Under the pieces are notes generated by a model. That model did no database searches. It saw only the letters and a list, made by a program, of their open reading frames with translations, and was not told the origin of the DNA. Positions 12,931-26,177 of a DNA stretch of 64,000 nt are shown here, one piece after another. The first letter of the stretch is position 1; the number at the start of each line of letters is the position of its first letter. The position numbers and the translations under genes were made by a program. This DNA comes from Ifrita kowaldi (taxonomy: Eukaryota; Chordata; Aves; Passeriformes; Cinclosomatidae), in NCBI GenBank assembly GCA_013398055.1, contig VZRS01009490.1:186001-250000 (forward strand), read 5' to 3'.

Positions 12931-15134
12931 TTAAAGAGAAACAGGGTTTCATTTTTTGTTGGGGTTGTTTTTGGTTGGTTGAGGTTTTTTACGTATTTAA
13001 CACAGGAAACCAATGTGAAACTTTGGAAGGGATGTAGCAGACAAGTTCAGGACAGTTGAATTTTGTGTGGAAGATGATGTGAGAGTCGGTACAGGTACAT
13101 GGGGCTGGAAGAAGTGGGAGGGGAAAACAAAGCTAGAGACAAACATGTTTAGCAGTGGAGGGAGAAGCAGCCGGAGCAGGGGTGAGCAAGAGCCGTGAGT
13201 ACACACACAGCAAGGCAAGCAGGTCCTTCTCTTTGCTCAGATGTAACTCCCTGCACAGCCCTTGGCAGGAGGAAGACACATGATCAGCCTTCCATTTCAC
13301 CTCTGCACACATCATTTTTCCCATCTGCAACATGACAGAAATGAATATTCCCCTATGGCTGGGGAAGTGAATTTTTGATTGCTGGAGGATGCTACAGGAA
13401 TGCAAAATGGGTTGCTATGACAAGTGTGTGCGTTTATTTTGTGGCTGACACACTTTCCCCAGGCAAGGCAAAGGAGAGGTGACTGGGTGAGATGTAGGAC
13501 ACAGAGTACAGCACACATTTTCAAACCAGACCAATGCTGCCACATTTTGCTGACTGCTGGCACCCAGGAGAGTGTGCCAGATGCCCATGGAGGGCACAGC
13601 ACCCTCCTTTCCCTTCCACAGAGGTGCCTCGCTCCTGTAAACTTGTACTTCCCAGGAATTTTCCTCCTGCCCAGGTTGCTGGAACACACACAGAAAAGAG
13701 GTATTATGGGGAGTTGCTAAATCAGGATGGGGAGCCAGAAGATTTGTATTCTCTGCTAGGAAATCTTTTCAGTGACTCCATAAAACATAGTTCACAGAGC
13801 CACAGGGAATGACTCAAGGGTGGCATCAAAGGGTTTGGTGCATCAGTTACTTCTTGTGGCCTAGACTAGACCCTGTGGTATTCAACGGGAGAAACATTTT
13901 GGATAATTAAAATATTTTGTTTTATACTGTGGGAGCATCAAAGAGACTGAAACAGATCACGGACACGCTGTGCCCATGGAAAGGCTCCTCTGTGGACCAC
14001 AAACTTACAGCATCTTCTGAATATGAGGACCCAGCCTCTTCCCTCCTCGTCTGCAGCACTTCTAGAGTTTTCTGAACCTGGTATTTCTGACTGGGGAAAT
14101 CGTTCAGCTTTTTCAGTGTTTCTCCCCATCTTCTTGTCTTCCGTGCACAGGGTGCCCCAAGACCAGACCTGGGCTCTGCAGGAAGAAACCTCTGACCAGC
14201 GCTCAGCCTTTCAGGCTGCCAAAGGACCTTTCAGCAGGGCAAAGAAACTGCACTTATTCAGATTTATATGCCATTAAGGACAGCTTTAGGTGCCTTTGCC
14301 ATCTATACAAACCCAGATCAGATAGATGGGAGAACCTTTGCAATGGAGAAGTGGTTTGGCAGCAGCTCAGGCCTGTGGGGATATGTGGAGGGAAGGGGAA
14401 GAATCAGACCAAAACTCTTACCTAAAGGAAAAAATCTGAATCCATAACCTTCCCTCCCTCCTCCCAGTCAATACTTCCCTCCCCAAAGACATCACCTGAC
14501 ATTTTTCAGCTTTTTTTTCAACTTCTCCAATCAATTCCCAACTTCTGCCTGACTCTTCACAGGAATCTCAGAGGTTTTCAGACACAAGGCAGAGAGTTGG
14601 CTTTGGATGACGAGCTAATTCCCAACAGCTCCTGCTGAACAGGCACGTGGGCAGCAGTTAATGCTCTTTTCCAGTGAGCAACTGCACTGAGCTTTTGCTC
14701 CCACCAAAAGGCTGCACTCTCCACTACGCGGAGATTTACAGCAGGGCTCAGAGACATGGAGATGAGTGCTTTTATTATCTATATGAAACCATGCAAATGC
14801 AGAGTGCAGGTTACGAGGCAATGGAAAAAGGTTTTTCTCAATGAGACAGAAGAGTCAGTTCGGGCAGTAAATAAAACGTTGGCAGTTTCCCTTGCAGATA
14901 TGGTGATAGAGGGGGAGGGTGATTCCCACCTCTGAATGTGGTTTCCAGAACTGACAGTAAATGACACCAGGGAATGTAGTGGTAGAGGTGAGTTTAATGA
15001 GCAGAAATCTCATCAGAAAAATAGAAAGACTTTAAATATAAACAATGGGAAGTGGAAAGACACAGTTTAACCCCTGGAGCTCCTCTGACTGTGTTTAAAA
15101 GTTTATGTTGAAGTTAGGTAGTGAGGCTCACACC

Positions 15135-15148
15135 AAAAAAAAAAAAAA
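15135..15148 (+). repeat. A14 homopolymer
   Basis: Fourteen consecutive A. No retroelement was recognised upstream. Confidence 0.9.
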
Positions 15149-16416
15149 GAGAAAACCAAAACAGTCAGACTCTGAGGAATCAGGCAGTCCACTTAAATAT
15201 AGATATTTCTGCCAATTCCCTGCATTACAGATCAAGAGATGGCTGATATTACCCAGGCTTTTGGAAAGATAAGATGGAACTTGCCCATGCAGGAAGGCCT
15301 GGGAACTGAAAAAATTCATGATCTCTGGCTTTTATTCAACACAAAACAAGGAGCCCCAGGAACCGCTGGAGGAAGAAGGCTGGTGAGATGACCAATGCTT
15401 TCTTCGAAAATCAAGAGCACATTTTTTGTAGCTGTAGACTGAGAACCCAAAAACGGGATCACATTTTGAAACAAGGCTATGGAGGGAAGGGAGCTTGAAA
15501 GTTTGCTCCTGGAAGCAAGACTTATGCAAGTCACAAAGTGACTTCAGCAGGACTGGTAATGTGAATAATCAGTACTCCCACGCATGGGGGTAAGCCCCTG
15601 GATGGATAAAAAGCAAGTTAAATATAGCATTCGTTTGGGTGAAGAAACTGAGGTTAATTTAATTTAATCTACAACAATTTTGTATCCAGTTAAGGGGCAA
15701 GAATACATCTCTACTGGCAATTTCCCAAAAGTGTCATCAGCAGAGTAGTAGTTTAAGAGATTCATATGATATTATCTTTAGACATAAATAAAGTGTTTAA
15801 GGATTTTAATGGAAATTAAGGCATGGTCAGGGACGTGACTGAAAACTCTTGACTCTTGTTGACTTGGCGAGTCACTAATGCTCAGCACCCAGACCTTGGG
15901 GTGTGATGGGATCACACCCTCCAGAGGCAAAAGCCAATAAGTAAATTGTCAGCCGAGTAGACACACTAATGATTAACTCCTATTAATGTAGTAGCTGTGA
16001 AGCTATTAGCAAAAATACCCAGAATCTCTTAGTCTGGCACTTTTAAAGGTAATCCTTGGAGCCACACACCAAATTGCTTTGCAAATTAGGAAGATTTGGC
16101 TATAGAAAATAAAACTAAACTCATGTATAATCCATGTCTCCTCCTTAAAGTGGGATTGGGTACACATAAGCTATTTCTACCCAGTATTCGTTCCCATTGT
16201 TTTTAAAAACACTCCCCTCTTTCCCAGTTCTTTGTTATCCTTACTGTTACAAAACATTTTCCTCATCTAAAATTCTTCTATGATTTAAGCCCTCTGCCTC
16301 TTGCCCTATATACCCTGGGAAGGGGAGTAGTATATTCTGTTACTTTCTGCAGCAAGAGTAATTTCTATTTTCAGATTCTTTTTCTCCAACTTGAGAAAAC
16401 CCAATTCTTTACATAA

Positions 16417-16446
16417 TTTTTTTTTAATTTTTATTTTTATTTTTTT
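16417..16446. repeat. T-rich low-complexity tract
   Basis: Runs of T interrupted by single or double A. Low complexity only. Confidence 0.85.
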
Positions 16447-17828
16447 GGCACTGTTCCCAAAGGAAAAATGTAACTTAGAAGAGCCTGGTCATTTCTCTAT
16501 ATTTTTTTTCCCAATATTTTTTCCTCTAAATCTTTTTTTCAAGGTCAGTGGTAAATGAAGATCAGTAGGAATGGATTGGTCATCATTGTTACGGATTGAT
16601 TCCGTTCTCCCCTCTAACATGACTCCGCTGGTCTCCATGGGATTTGGCTCACTCATTTTCTGTCCTGCTGTCCTCACACACCATTGCGACCATGGCTGTG
16701 CCCAGTGGACTCAGATTTGGGGAACCTCCAGCCCTGCAGAACTGTTGCTCCCCATGTTCGCTGCCATTGGATCTCTCCTCACTCAACCCTTAAAGCAAAT
16801 GTCATCAATAACTTGGGCATGGCTCAGCAATTGCCTACTGGGCACTCTCTGACCTCCAGTATTTCACTACTTAGCAACATAAAGCAAACAGGTATTACTG
16901 GAGCACCGGCAAACCCAGTTTAACCACTTCCAATGGATGGCTGACAAAAGGGATCTGCTGAAAGAATGAGACTCTGCTCACCAATAATTGCATTTCTTGC
17001 AAGAATTATGAAATGTTCAGCTATAAAGAAACTCAAGTTATTCCAGATTTTCCTTTATTCTGTTTTATTTGACCCATTTTGTCATGCTTTTTCCTTCCCC
17101 TTTTTGCATGTTCATAGCAGAAGATTTTGATCTATAGAAGTGAGACTCTGAAAATCTTCAGCTGAAAAAAAAAGATATTTCAATAAAAACTAGAATCCTT
17201 TAAATTTATGAAAGGTAAAAATGTTTTTGAAATACTGCAAAGCTTCTCAGCTAGTAGCCTGTATTTTACAAGCTAAACATGTCTCTGTGAGCAAATTTAC
17301 AACCACATTTACCTGCCTGATTTGCTGCTATGCTGAGTTTAATAAAAAAGAACCGCCAAAGCAATGGAAATTCTAGTAAGAAAATACATAAGACCCTTTA
17401 TATGGCCCTTGTGGGCTTGCTGAAGCACTAATATTTTTAATTACCTTCACCTAGGCTGATTTGAGTCATTATGATTGGCTCAGAAACAGGGCATGATGTC
17501 ATCATTGACTCTTCAGGGGAAAGAGAACAAACAACATTTAATTTTTATAGACTCTGAGGACCCTGTACCAATTGTTTGCTTCAGTGTTGAGACTTTCAGG
17601 CCAGCCTCAGCATCCTTTGTGCTGCACCATGCACACAGTGATAGACTGTCCCAGGATACCCCGGTGTGCAGAAGGTGTTTGTTCTCGCAGCCCTGAGGTG
17701 GGACAGGGTGGGTCAACCAGACACCAGGAGATGTTGAACAAAGCCCATTCCCAGTGCCTGGGGACATTTGTTGTGCTCACATTTGTTGTTGGATTTCTTC
17801 TTGGTGCAGCAATACTTAAACACCCCAA

Positions 17829-17967
17829 ATCATAGAATGACAGAATCCTAGAACGGTTTGGGTTGCAAGGCACCTTAAAAATCCTCTTGTTCCAAGCACC
17901 TTGCCATGGACAGAGACATCTTCCACGAGACCAGGTTGCTCAGAGCCCATGCAGCCTGATCTCGGAA
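17829..17967 (-). repeat. CR1 LINE, 3' fragment
   Basis: Read on the minus strand this is the last part of an avian CR1. On the plus strand it opens with the reverse complement of the terminal octamers (catagaatgacagaatccta), then 'ggtttgggttgcaaggcacc', then the 'gaccaggttgctcagagccc' block. These are standard 3'-end landmarks. Only about 140 bases remain, so it is 5'-truncated. Divergence is moderate. Confidence 0.9.
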
Positions 17968-20900
17968 TGAGAACAAAGATTCATTAGGCCAGAGGGCACA
18001 TGAGAAAAGATGGAGTCTACCCCAAACAGGCAAAAGGAACAATTAATACTTGTATTTCACTATAGGGAAACAACATCTAGCCCAGAGCAGCAGGGGGATC
18101 CCGGAACTATTGCCACCATAAGTCTGCCCCTTCATGAGTGTTTCCCTTCCATCTCAGACCTACAAACTGATGGAGTTCATTTCCCCACCTCTCTGGTCTG
18201 CAGCCCACAGCAGCTCCGAAGGGATTTGCTCCTACCGAGAGCAGAGAAGAGCAGTGGGTCTCCACCATGTCACAGACTTTTCCTTGATGAGACTCAGGCA
18301 ATTACAAGTGGGGAACAGAGCCTGAGCACCATCAGAGCATTGCTGACTCCACTTTGTTTGTTGGGTCTGTGCTCACCAGCCTGGCACTGTGAAGCAGAGA
18401 CTTCTGACTAATTCGAGGAAGCATCATCCAGCAAAATTTATCACCTTGGGGCGAGCACGGGTGCAGCCAGCCCCCACAGTAGGGGTGTGCAGAGGAGGCA
18501 CTGACATCAAGGAATTCATTTTCTCATATGAATTATTGGTATAAAGAGACTCCTACACTGCCAAGGACCTGAGATGAGAACCACAAGCACGATGACAGCT
18601 CCTCTGTTATTCCCCAAGGGTGCCATGTCTGCATGCCCAGCGCTCACACTGCTGCTTCTGCAATGAAAGCACAACCCGAGACTGGCATTTGCCAGCAGCT
18701 GTCTTATATGGATATGCTTGGCTTGATCACTTGCACAGTCAGCCTAAGAATAGCTTCCTCTCTAACATCTGATTTCTCTTAAAGGACAAAAATAAAACAA
18801 TCAGAGCCTGGATATAAAAGAACAAACCGCTGAACACTGCACTGCATGCATCTATGTTTAATGAAGGAAAATTTCACTTTACAAGGGGCATGAGTTATTT
18901 GTGTCAACCACATTTGGCCTCAAGATCAGTATCTAAGCTGCCACTTCTGCTGGTCTGACAGCCAAATGACTTTTCATATTACAGAGCGCTTCAGCGCTCC
19001 GATCATCCCAGGCAGTTCAACATTAATCATGACCCCAGTGGGCTTGCAGCCTGTGACAAGCTCTCCTAGCCAATGCCCAGGAAGGATGAAGGCACCATCA
19101 CAGCCAGAATCATGTTGAAACAGCGTTTTGGAGACAGGCACGTGTCTCAGAGCATGGTTTGTGCCATGTGCTTGACCTCAGTGGCCAACAACAGACCTTG
19201 GCTGGTGTTAGCTGTAGCTGGAGAGTCCTGGGGCAATATCAGGCAGCCTGAGAAAGCTGCTTTGTTTAGACATACAAAGGTCATGATGTGTCTGTTCAAG
19301 AGCACTGTGGACAGCCTAGTTTGGGCTTCCCAGTCCAAGTGCCAAGGTCCACTGCCACTGGACACAATTAGTCACAATACCGAGCCCAGATGAATTGAAT
19401 GTAGGCTATAAATAGCACTTGGTCCCTCTCCTTCTCCCCTCCCTATTTGCAATCTGCATTCCATAAGTATTTCTCCCATATTGAATCCTCACAGGACATC
19501 TGCAGTACATGAAACCACTTATAAAATAGATTTTTATTTTTCTCTTCAGAAACAAACAAAAAACCCCTAAAAAACCAAACCAGTGGGAAATCAAATGTGA
19601 TCATCATTTTTCCCAGGATAGTAAGACTGAAGGATTCACAAAACAAGGAGGAAATTATGAAATCAAGATAAATTTTTATTGTTTAGGGTTTTTTTATGCC
19701 ACAAGCAACAGACCTGTCTCTGCTGTGCCAGACCACCTGTCACTTTAATAAGATGTTTCCTGGTTCAGAAATAGAATAGAGCCTGCTGAAGTCAGACACG
19801 AATTAGCATGTATGCTGAACAACATGATTAAAGCCAAACCTTCTACCAGCTGCTGGGGGCTGTAGTGGAAAAATCTGAGTGTTCAGAGCAGGGTATATCA
19901 GTGCCAGGCTCCTGACAAAACCTGGTCCTGCCATGTGCTCCCTGACAGCAGTGACATCAGGAAGCAGGGAGAGCCCTGAAGGACACCCAGCAGAGCAAGT
20001 CACAGCCCAGCATCAGCTCCAGCTGTAATGCTATGAGACAGGTTTGTGAATATATTGAATATGAATATAACTCAGATTATAGGAGTGGGGAGTGTGATAC
20101 TTGGGGATCTGAGGATCAAAACCTGTTGTTGGCAGGAAGAGGTCTTATCATCTCTGATACCTTGCAACCAAGGCACTTTTAGAAGTATCAAACCACAAGA
20201 AAGTGCTTCTAATCTTACCAGCTTCTTGTCCTGAAGCTCCTACACATTTCCCACCAAAAGCAAATCAAAATCAGCAAGACATTCCAAAGGTGGGAGAAGG
20301 GAATTATAACTGTCTCCACTTCATTCCTGAGACACTGGATGCCAATAAGCAATTTGACAGATGTCACATGAATTGTTTGTGTCAAAATTGGGACCTGGGT
20401 GTACTCCTCCTGAGTGCCAGCCTGATCCCCTCAGCAAGGGTCTGGTTGTACCCCTTGAAACGTGTTCTGTGGCAGCTGAGATTTGCTTGATTTTGGTTGG
20501 CAATTCTTCCCCTGTTCTTCTCTTTCTCTGTTCTTAATTACATTTGATTTTTCTTCAGAAGAGAATTCTTTTCCATGGTCACATTTTTATGGGAATTCTA
20601 ATGAGTCACTTGGCATGACATTAATCACCGAAGTTTTAAAGTGTCTTCAAATTGTATTTTCCTTCCTCTTGAATACCAGCCACACATTTTTGTTTACAGT
20701 GAAATGCTAGAAAAAAAAATCCTTCAGCTTATTTTCCTCAGTATTAATTGGGGGTTTATTACTGCTTCATTTGCTTACAATTGAATCAAACAAAAACCTC
20801 CATCCCTTTTTCATGGTGCTGCTAATTGAATTGTGTGGGTTATGATGATATTACTGTGTATACACAAATAAATATTTTTTAAATAAATAAATGAACATTA

Positions 20901-21821
20901 AAATTATGTCTCTAAGGAAAGTGACTAAATAGTTGTCTGCATACCTTTCTGAAGCAGGCTTTACAGGTCTTCTCAAATAAGTGTTCACAGCTCATTTCTG
21001 CACTCAGCAGAAATCAGCCAAAGGTAGTACTGCTGTGAAGGTCCAAGAAGGGCATTTTCCAGACAACCAAGGAAGTTGAAGTGCCTGTTTGCAATGGAAT
21101 TCTAATGGGATTTCGGCACTAAATTTCCACAGATCTCACGGAACAGCACGGAACAGGCTGATCTGAACAGCCACAGACAGGACCACAGTCTTTACCTGAT
21201 CAGTTCAGCACTTCTCATTAGTTAGAAACTCAGGATTTATTTTGTAAAAATTGCTATTTCTAGCAGCCAAGGTTCCCAAAAACCATTTTTTGTATCTGGT
21301 GATGACTCATGGACAGTGTTTAATAAGGTTCTTACCAATGTAACCCCAAAAGAGCATCTTGCTGCTTCATCTACATCAAGATGAACTGTTGATGCTGATC
21401 TCTCAGGTTCCTCTGTAGAATGTTGGCGGAAGGGGGGGGGTGGGTCATATTCTTTTGATCTGTAAAATATTTTTTTCAGCTGATGTGTTTTTACAGAAAA
21501 TTTTTGCAAATTCATGGTCTCATTTAATCCCTACCTAATCACAGTGTTTCTACCTAGACTATATTACCTAGATATTTAAAGCAGGAATATGATAAAGACA
21601 TCACCCTTTTATGGGTGAAAAATTGTGCCCATAGCCATCTTTCCGTTTGGTATAGCATTTCTTGGAGCAAACCTATTTTTTATCTGTAAGTGCACTGCAG
21701 CTATTTCATGGACAATCATAGCCAAAGTCTGCCCTCATATGATCTCCTTTTAACTCCCAAGAACTCCAAGAACAGCGAGAGGAATACTTGAATTATACAA
21801 ACATATGCATTTAACAGAAGA
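17968..21821. other. Unassigned noncoding sequence
   Basis: No gene or transposon was recognised. Minor structures: a perfect 6-base stem with a TTCA loop (gagcgc/gcgctc) at 18984-18999, AAAT-type low complexity near 20867-20893, and a G9 run at 21432-21440. The 133-codon frame at 18010-18411 matches no family I know. A TATAAATAG motif at 19407-19415 has no supporting promoter context. Confidence 0.5.
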
Positions 21822-22218
21822 AAAATTGGGATTGTCCAGCCTGGAGAAGAAAAGGTTTAGGGGAGACCTTACAGTATCCTTCCAGTGCCTAAAGAGGCCA
21901 CAGGAGAGATGGAGAGGGATTTTTGATAAGAGCCTGGAGAGACAGGACAGAGGGACTGTCTTTAAACAGAAAGATGGTAGATTTAGACCAGATATTAAGA
22001 AGTAGTTCTTAACCCAGAGGGTGGTGAGGCACTGGGACAGGTTTCACAGAGAAGTTGTGGATGGCCCATCCTTGGAAGTGTTCCAGGCCAGGTTGGATGG
22101 GGTTTTGAGCAACTTGTTCTAGTGGAAGGTGTCCCTGCCCATGGCATGTGGGTTGGAACAAAATGTTCTTGAAAGTCCATTCCAACCCAAATCATCCTGT
22201 TTCTATGATTCTATGAAA
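21822..22218 (+). repeat. CR1 LINE, C-terminal ORF2 to complete 3' end
   Basis: A plus-strand CR1 copy of about 400 bases. The first part translates to the conserved C-terminal block of CR1 ORF2, with LSSLEKKRFRGDL, then an F-Q-C-L-K segment, then 'GRFRPDIKK'. It continues through the noncoding-looking end, with ggtggtgaggcactggga and gttggatggggttttgagca, and closes with tttctatgattctatga, the avian CR1 terminal octamers. The reverse transcriptase core is absent, so the copy is 5'-truncated. An A-rich block follows at once, which is unusual because CR1 has no poly(A) tail. Confidence 0.95.
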
Positions 22219-22229
22219 CATGGAACCTG

Positions 22230-22334
22230 ACACAAAAAAAACAAAAAAACAAAATAAAAAAAAAAAAAAAAAACCCCAAAAAACAAACAAACAAATTAAA
22301 AAAAAAAAAAAAAACACAAAAAACCCCAAAATTC
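22230..22334 (+). repeat. A-rich low-complexity block
   Basis: About 100 bases of A runs broken by C, CCCC and T, including A17-18 stretches and a CAAA run. It starts some 12 bases after a CR1 3' end. It may have grown by slippage from the CR1 end, or be the tail of another insertion. Confidence 0.85.
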
Positions 22335-23508
22335 ATGAATGGGCAGGAGAAAATTATTTGGAACTATGTTCAGTGTACACGGATTAAAACCACCACCTGA
22401 AATGTTCAAGCAGTAGATTTAAAGCAAACCAGTGAAGGTACTTTTTCAGAAAGCTCATAACCAAACGACCAACTTACTGCCACAGGACACAGCTGTACCT
22501 AAAATTGGGAAAATGTCCATGTGGGGTTTACAGACATTTACAGGAGATACTTGAAGCTGCTGAGTACAATGATCTGGATGAAGTCAGTCAGGTTATTGAC
22601 TGCTACACACCAGGAGGGAAAGACTCCCTTGGCACTCATTATATTTGAAATATCCTTTCTCTGAACTTCCCTGAGGCCATGAACCAGGCAGCCCTTTATT
22701 GTGGTGGTTCTTATGTGTGCTCTCATGTAGTCTTCATCTTTAAACACAACAGATGAAGAGCACTCTCTTGAAGCTTATTTAAATGCAGAGGTTCTAGGTC
22801 AGTAGCTTTTTCATCCAGTCCTCCTGAGAGATTAAGTGTTGGGTTGGTTGGGTTTTTTTTCTTTGAAAGACATAGCATATTTGCAAAAATGTACCTTGAA
22901 TACAAATGAAAAATATCATATTAAATAAATTGCTAGAGGACTTGCTTCATTGAGTTTGTTTGTAATTTACTATGGAATTACTACTAGAGCAAATCTATCA
23001 GTGACACTTTATATTTCACTGGAAAAGCAATCTAAATAAGATGCAATACGGTACATTGAATTTTTATGTACTTACCTGTAGTTGGATAATAAAGCATGAA
23101 TTATGACATGAGTGTACTTATGTACTGTAGTTAACAGTCAATCATGTCAATTTTAACAACATGCTCCATAGAAAGATGCAGCCTGAGTGTTTTTAAAAAT
23201 AAAATATGTTTAACCTAATGTTCATATATTAATCCCCTAAAAGCTTCTCACTAACTTATTACTAGCCCTCTTTCCCTGGGTACATGTATAAATTATTGTT
23301 TGGTTATTGAAGGGTTGCTCATCACAAGTGCAATGCTTCAGGTATTAAGGTTTCCTTTATACCTGCAAAAAACCATTTATTTAAAAGCAATTATGAGCAT
23401 TTATATTTCATAGAAGTTCAGAGAAGAAACACATTTATGCCACAGGATAAAGACTGACATATGTTTCGGTCCTGGTTTTGTCCTATCTGACTATAGGCAC
23501 CCAAATCA
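22335..23508. other. Unassigned AT-rich noncoding sequence
   Basis: No gene or repeat was recognised. The part from about 22.9 to 23.45 kb is AT-rich without simple-repeat character, contains several TAAT/ATTA cores and shows no transposon signature. It is a reasonable candidate for alignment-based conservation testing. Confidence 0.45.
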
Positions 23509-23645
23509 CAGAATCACAGAATGGTTTGCGTTAAAAAAGGGACTTAAATATCATCTAGTTCCAACTTCCAATGGGGGCAAGAACAGCACCTGCTAGACCA
23601 GGTTGCTCAAAGCCCCATCCAACCTCGCCTTGAATTGAATTGCCC
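23509..23645 (-). repeat. CR1 LINE, 3' fragment
   Basis: A minus-strand CR1 end: the plus strand begins with tcacagaatcacagaatggt and continues with the 'tcatctagttccaact' and 'gaccaggttgctcaaagccc' blocks, then 'catccaacctcgccttgaa'. The similarity fades near 23645, so the copy is a short 5'-truncated insertion. Confidence 0.93.
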
Positions 23646-25935
23646 AGAGAAAGGGCCTTGTTGTCCCTACTGATTAAGGAGCGAAGAAAGGGAAACAGGA
23701 GGAGCAGGTATGAAGCCTCTACACCCTCAAGGCCTTTCTTCTACCTAGATGCACAGTTTCCCTAAACCTTCCCCTGGAAGGGATGGAGAGAAAACCACAC
23801 CTTACCTGAAGCAGCAGATGTCCAGTCTTGATCCCTGCTCCAGGGTCTGGCTGTTGCAGTCAGTAGCATCAGTTTAAAGGCTGCTGCTTTGGAGCCTCTC
23901 TAACTGGTCTATCAACTGCTAATGAGGTAACCTGATGATATCATGCACTGGGCTCAGCCATGTGTTATGAGAATGAGGTGAGGGAACTGCTGAGTAAAGG
24001 TCTTTGTGGTCATAAAGAAGCCCTGCTTCTGGCCTTAGGTGCACTTCATTCAGCTTAATGGCAAACCTCCTCGTGACTGCAGCAGGGCTAAGTTTTCAAG
24101 CTGCAAGTTTATTTTTCGGACCAGTCACGAGCCTTGACCAAAGCCTTTTCTCCAGAGGCAATCCAGACTCAACACAGCTATAGGTAAATGTGCAAGGGCA
24201 AAAGTTTAACATGTGGTTGAACAAGGGATATATAGCCTGGGCAGACCCATCCCAGATCCAAGATCTCTATTTTTCTCTGCTTCTGTCCACCAAAACATTG
24301 TGTTTCTTCCTAAGCACAATGAATGAGTTGTACTAGTGATACAGAAATGTCACGTAAGGAGGAAAGCCTTTACACTGCTCCTGCCTGCTCTCATGGTAGT
24401 AATTTCACCCAGCAGACAAAAACTGCACAGAAAGCTTTTTCACACTTTTCTTCAAATGATGTGAAGCTGGAGTTGCACAAAGCCAAGGCACAGAGCTGGT
24501 GACACAGGTGCTGCTGGCAGGAGGTCCCAGGCACCAGCTGAGCAACTCCTGTGGCACAGTTTTGAAGAAAATATGCTGTCTCATTTGTTTTCACCTCCCT
24601 CTGCTAAGACTAAACGGTTTTCTTTTCTAAGGCACCAAGGCTCCCTGGCTCCGACTGATTTCAGCTGGAACAACATCTGTGTCTCACTTCTGGGGCCATG
24701 GTTTCACTTCACCAAGGTAGAAAACTGACTTCAGGCACCTGAATACACAGACTCTTTCTTTAGTCTCTCTTCCACTGAAAATATCAGGCCATAACTCCTT
24801 AGTGATCTTTTCTTCCCACAAGTCGCACCAAGTCAACCTGGACATTAATCACATTAATATTTGTTCCCTTGAGTGCACAGCTCTAAGACAGAGAATTGAT
24901 CATTTGCTAAAACCCCAGCACAATGGCCTGGCCAGACCCAGGCAAATGTTACGGACATTTGGTGTGACATGGATTTAATCACAGTGAACACACGCGTCTT
25001 GTCAGCTAACTTGATTTCCCCTTGGAAATGACTGCGCTGTTTATCCAGACACCAGGATCTGCTTGGAGACAACTGCAGGTGGCTGGCTCTGTGGGGTGCC
25101 AACACTGCTGACCATCTCCTTTTCCCTGTTGTTTGTAACTTGTAGCAGAAATCCGGACCCTGCGAGCTCCCAGGTACCAAGCAACTGCACACAGACATAG
25201 CTCCCCTCATTTCTTTAACCGTACAGAATAGTTCCTCCCATGCTGCACTGTCAATAGAGTGTGAGTTTCAACGTGATCTCATCAAGCCCCTCTGCTAAAT
25301 ATTGCTCCCAGAAAAACCACCCCCACCTCCCCAAGAGCAAACTGAAGATGCCATTAGTGTAATCAAAGCTGCAACCAGCAGCCCACTGTGGCTTAGGGCC
25401 TTGTCACATTGAGCAACACAAAGCAGATAGATTAGGTGCTTTGTTTAAATACAAGGAGGTATATATGAATAACGAAAATTATTAGTAGCCAAGGCAACTA
25501 ACTGTGATGGAACTTTTTGTTCATAACAAATACCAAAATAAGCTAAACAAGTGAAGAGACCAAAAAAAAACCAAAAACCAAACAATCACCCAGCCACAAA
25601 GGACACTGTTTAGTAAAAATACTCCTTTAACAGTACTTGAAGTGTCACATTTTGACCTCCACACAGAAACACAAGGAAATTGAAGGACATATGGAAAGCC
25701 ACGCTGTCCATGACAAGGGCCCAGACAGCAGCGGCAGGACAGACACACAAGACACAGAGATTGTGAGACTCTGTATCCACCTCATTCACTGATCACCGCT
25801 GTCCTGGCTCCCACCTGTTCCTTGATAAGGGTGATTTATCTGCATAGCAAATAATTTTCATTAACAGATGGCTAAAGAATGCTAAGAGGAAAGCAAGGAT
25901 GTATGTCCTGTCCCCTTAGCACTCTCAACAGTCTT
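23646..25935. other. Unassigned noncoding sequence
   Basis: No gene or transposon was recognised. Open frames here (for example 24854-25210 on the minus strand) match no family I know. Confidence 0.5.
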
Positions 25936-26065
25936 TTGTCCTTTCCTTTCCTTTCCTTTCCTTTCCTTTCCTTTCCTTTCCTTTCCTTTCCTTTCCTTTC
26001 CTTTCCTTTCCTTTCCTTTCCTTCCCTTCCCTTTCCTCCCCTTTCCTCCCCTTTCCTCCCCCTTC
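25936..26065 (+). repeat. (CCTTT)n pyrimidine tract ending at an assembly gap
   Basis: About 20 CCTTT units, then degenerate CCTTCC and CCTTTCCTCC variants, running straight into N. The tract is pure pyrimidine on the plus strand and purine on the minus strand, so it can adopt triplex (H-DNA) structure and is prone to slippage. True length in the genome is unknown because the gap lies inside it. All long open frames reported through this tract are artefacts of the repeat. Confidence 0.97.
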
Positions 26066-26177
26066 NNNNNNNNNNNNNNNNNNNNNNNNNNNNNNNNNNN
26101 NNNNNNNNNNNNNNNNNNNNNNNNNNNNNNNNNNNNNNNNNNNNNNNNNNNNNNNNNNNNNNNNNNNNNNNNNNNNN
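26066..26177. other. Assembly gap (112 N)
   Basis: A run of 112 N inside a pyrimidine-rich simple repeat. The repeat very likely caused the gap, and the gap size may be an estimate. Confidence 0.98.

Larger units (their letters stand above)
12931..17828. other. Unassigned noncoding sequence
   Basis: No gene or transposon was recognised. There is an A14 run at 15135-15148 and a T-rich tract at 16417-16446. The stretch at about 15840-16060 is AT-rich with several TAAT cores (for example around 15967-15987) and is one of several places that might be conserved noncoding DNA, though nothing in a single sequence proves that. Overlapping open frames in the more GC-rich 13.3-13.8 kb part occur on both strands and look like composition effects. 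Confidence 0.5.

Noticed and set aside
18984..18999. Hairpin gagcgc-TTCA-gcgctc as a terminator or small RNA
   Set aside because: A six-base stem is too short for a microRNA precursor, and intrinsic terminators do not apply in a bird genome.
19407..19415. TATAAATAG as a core promoter
   Set aside because: An isolated motif without a CpG island, initiator, exon or transcript evidence; common in AT-rich DNA.
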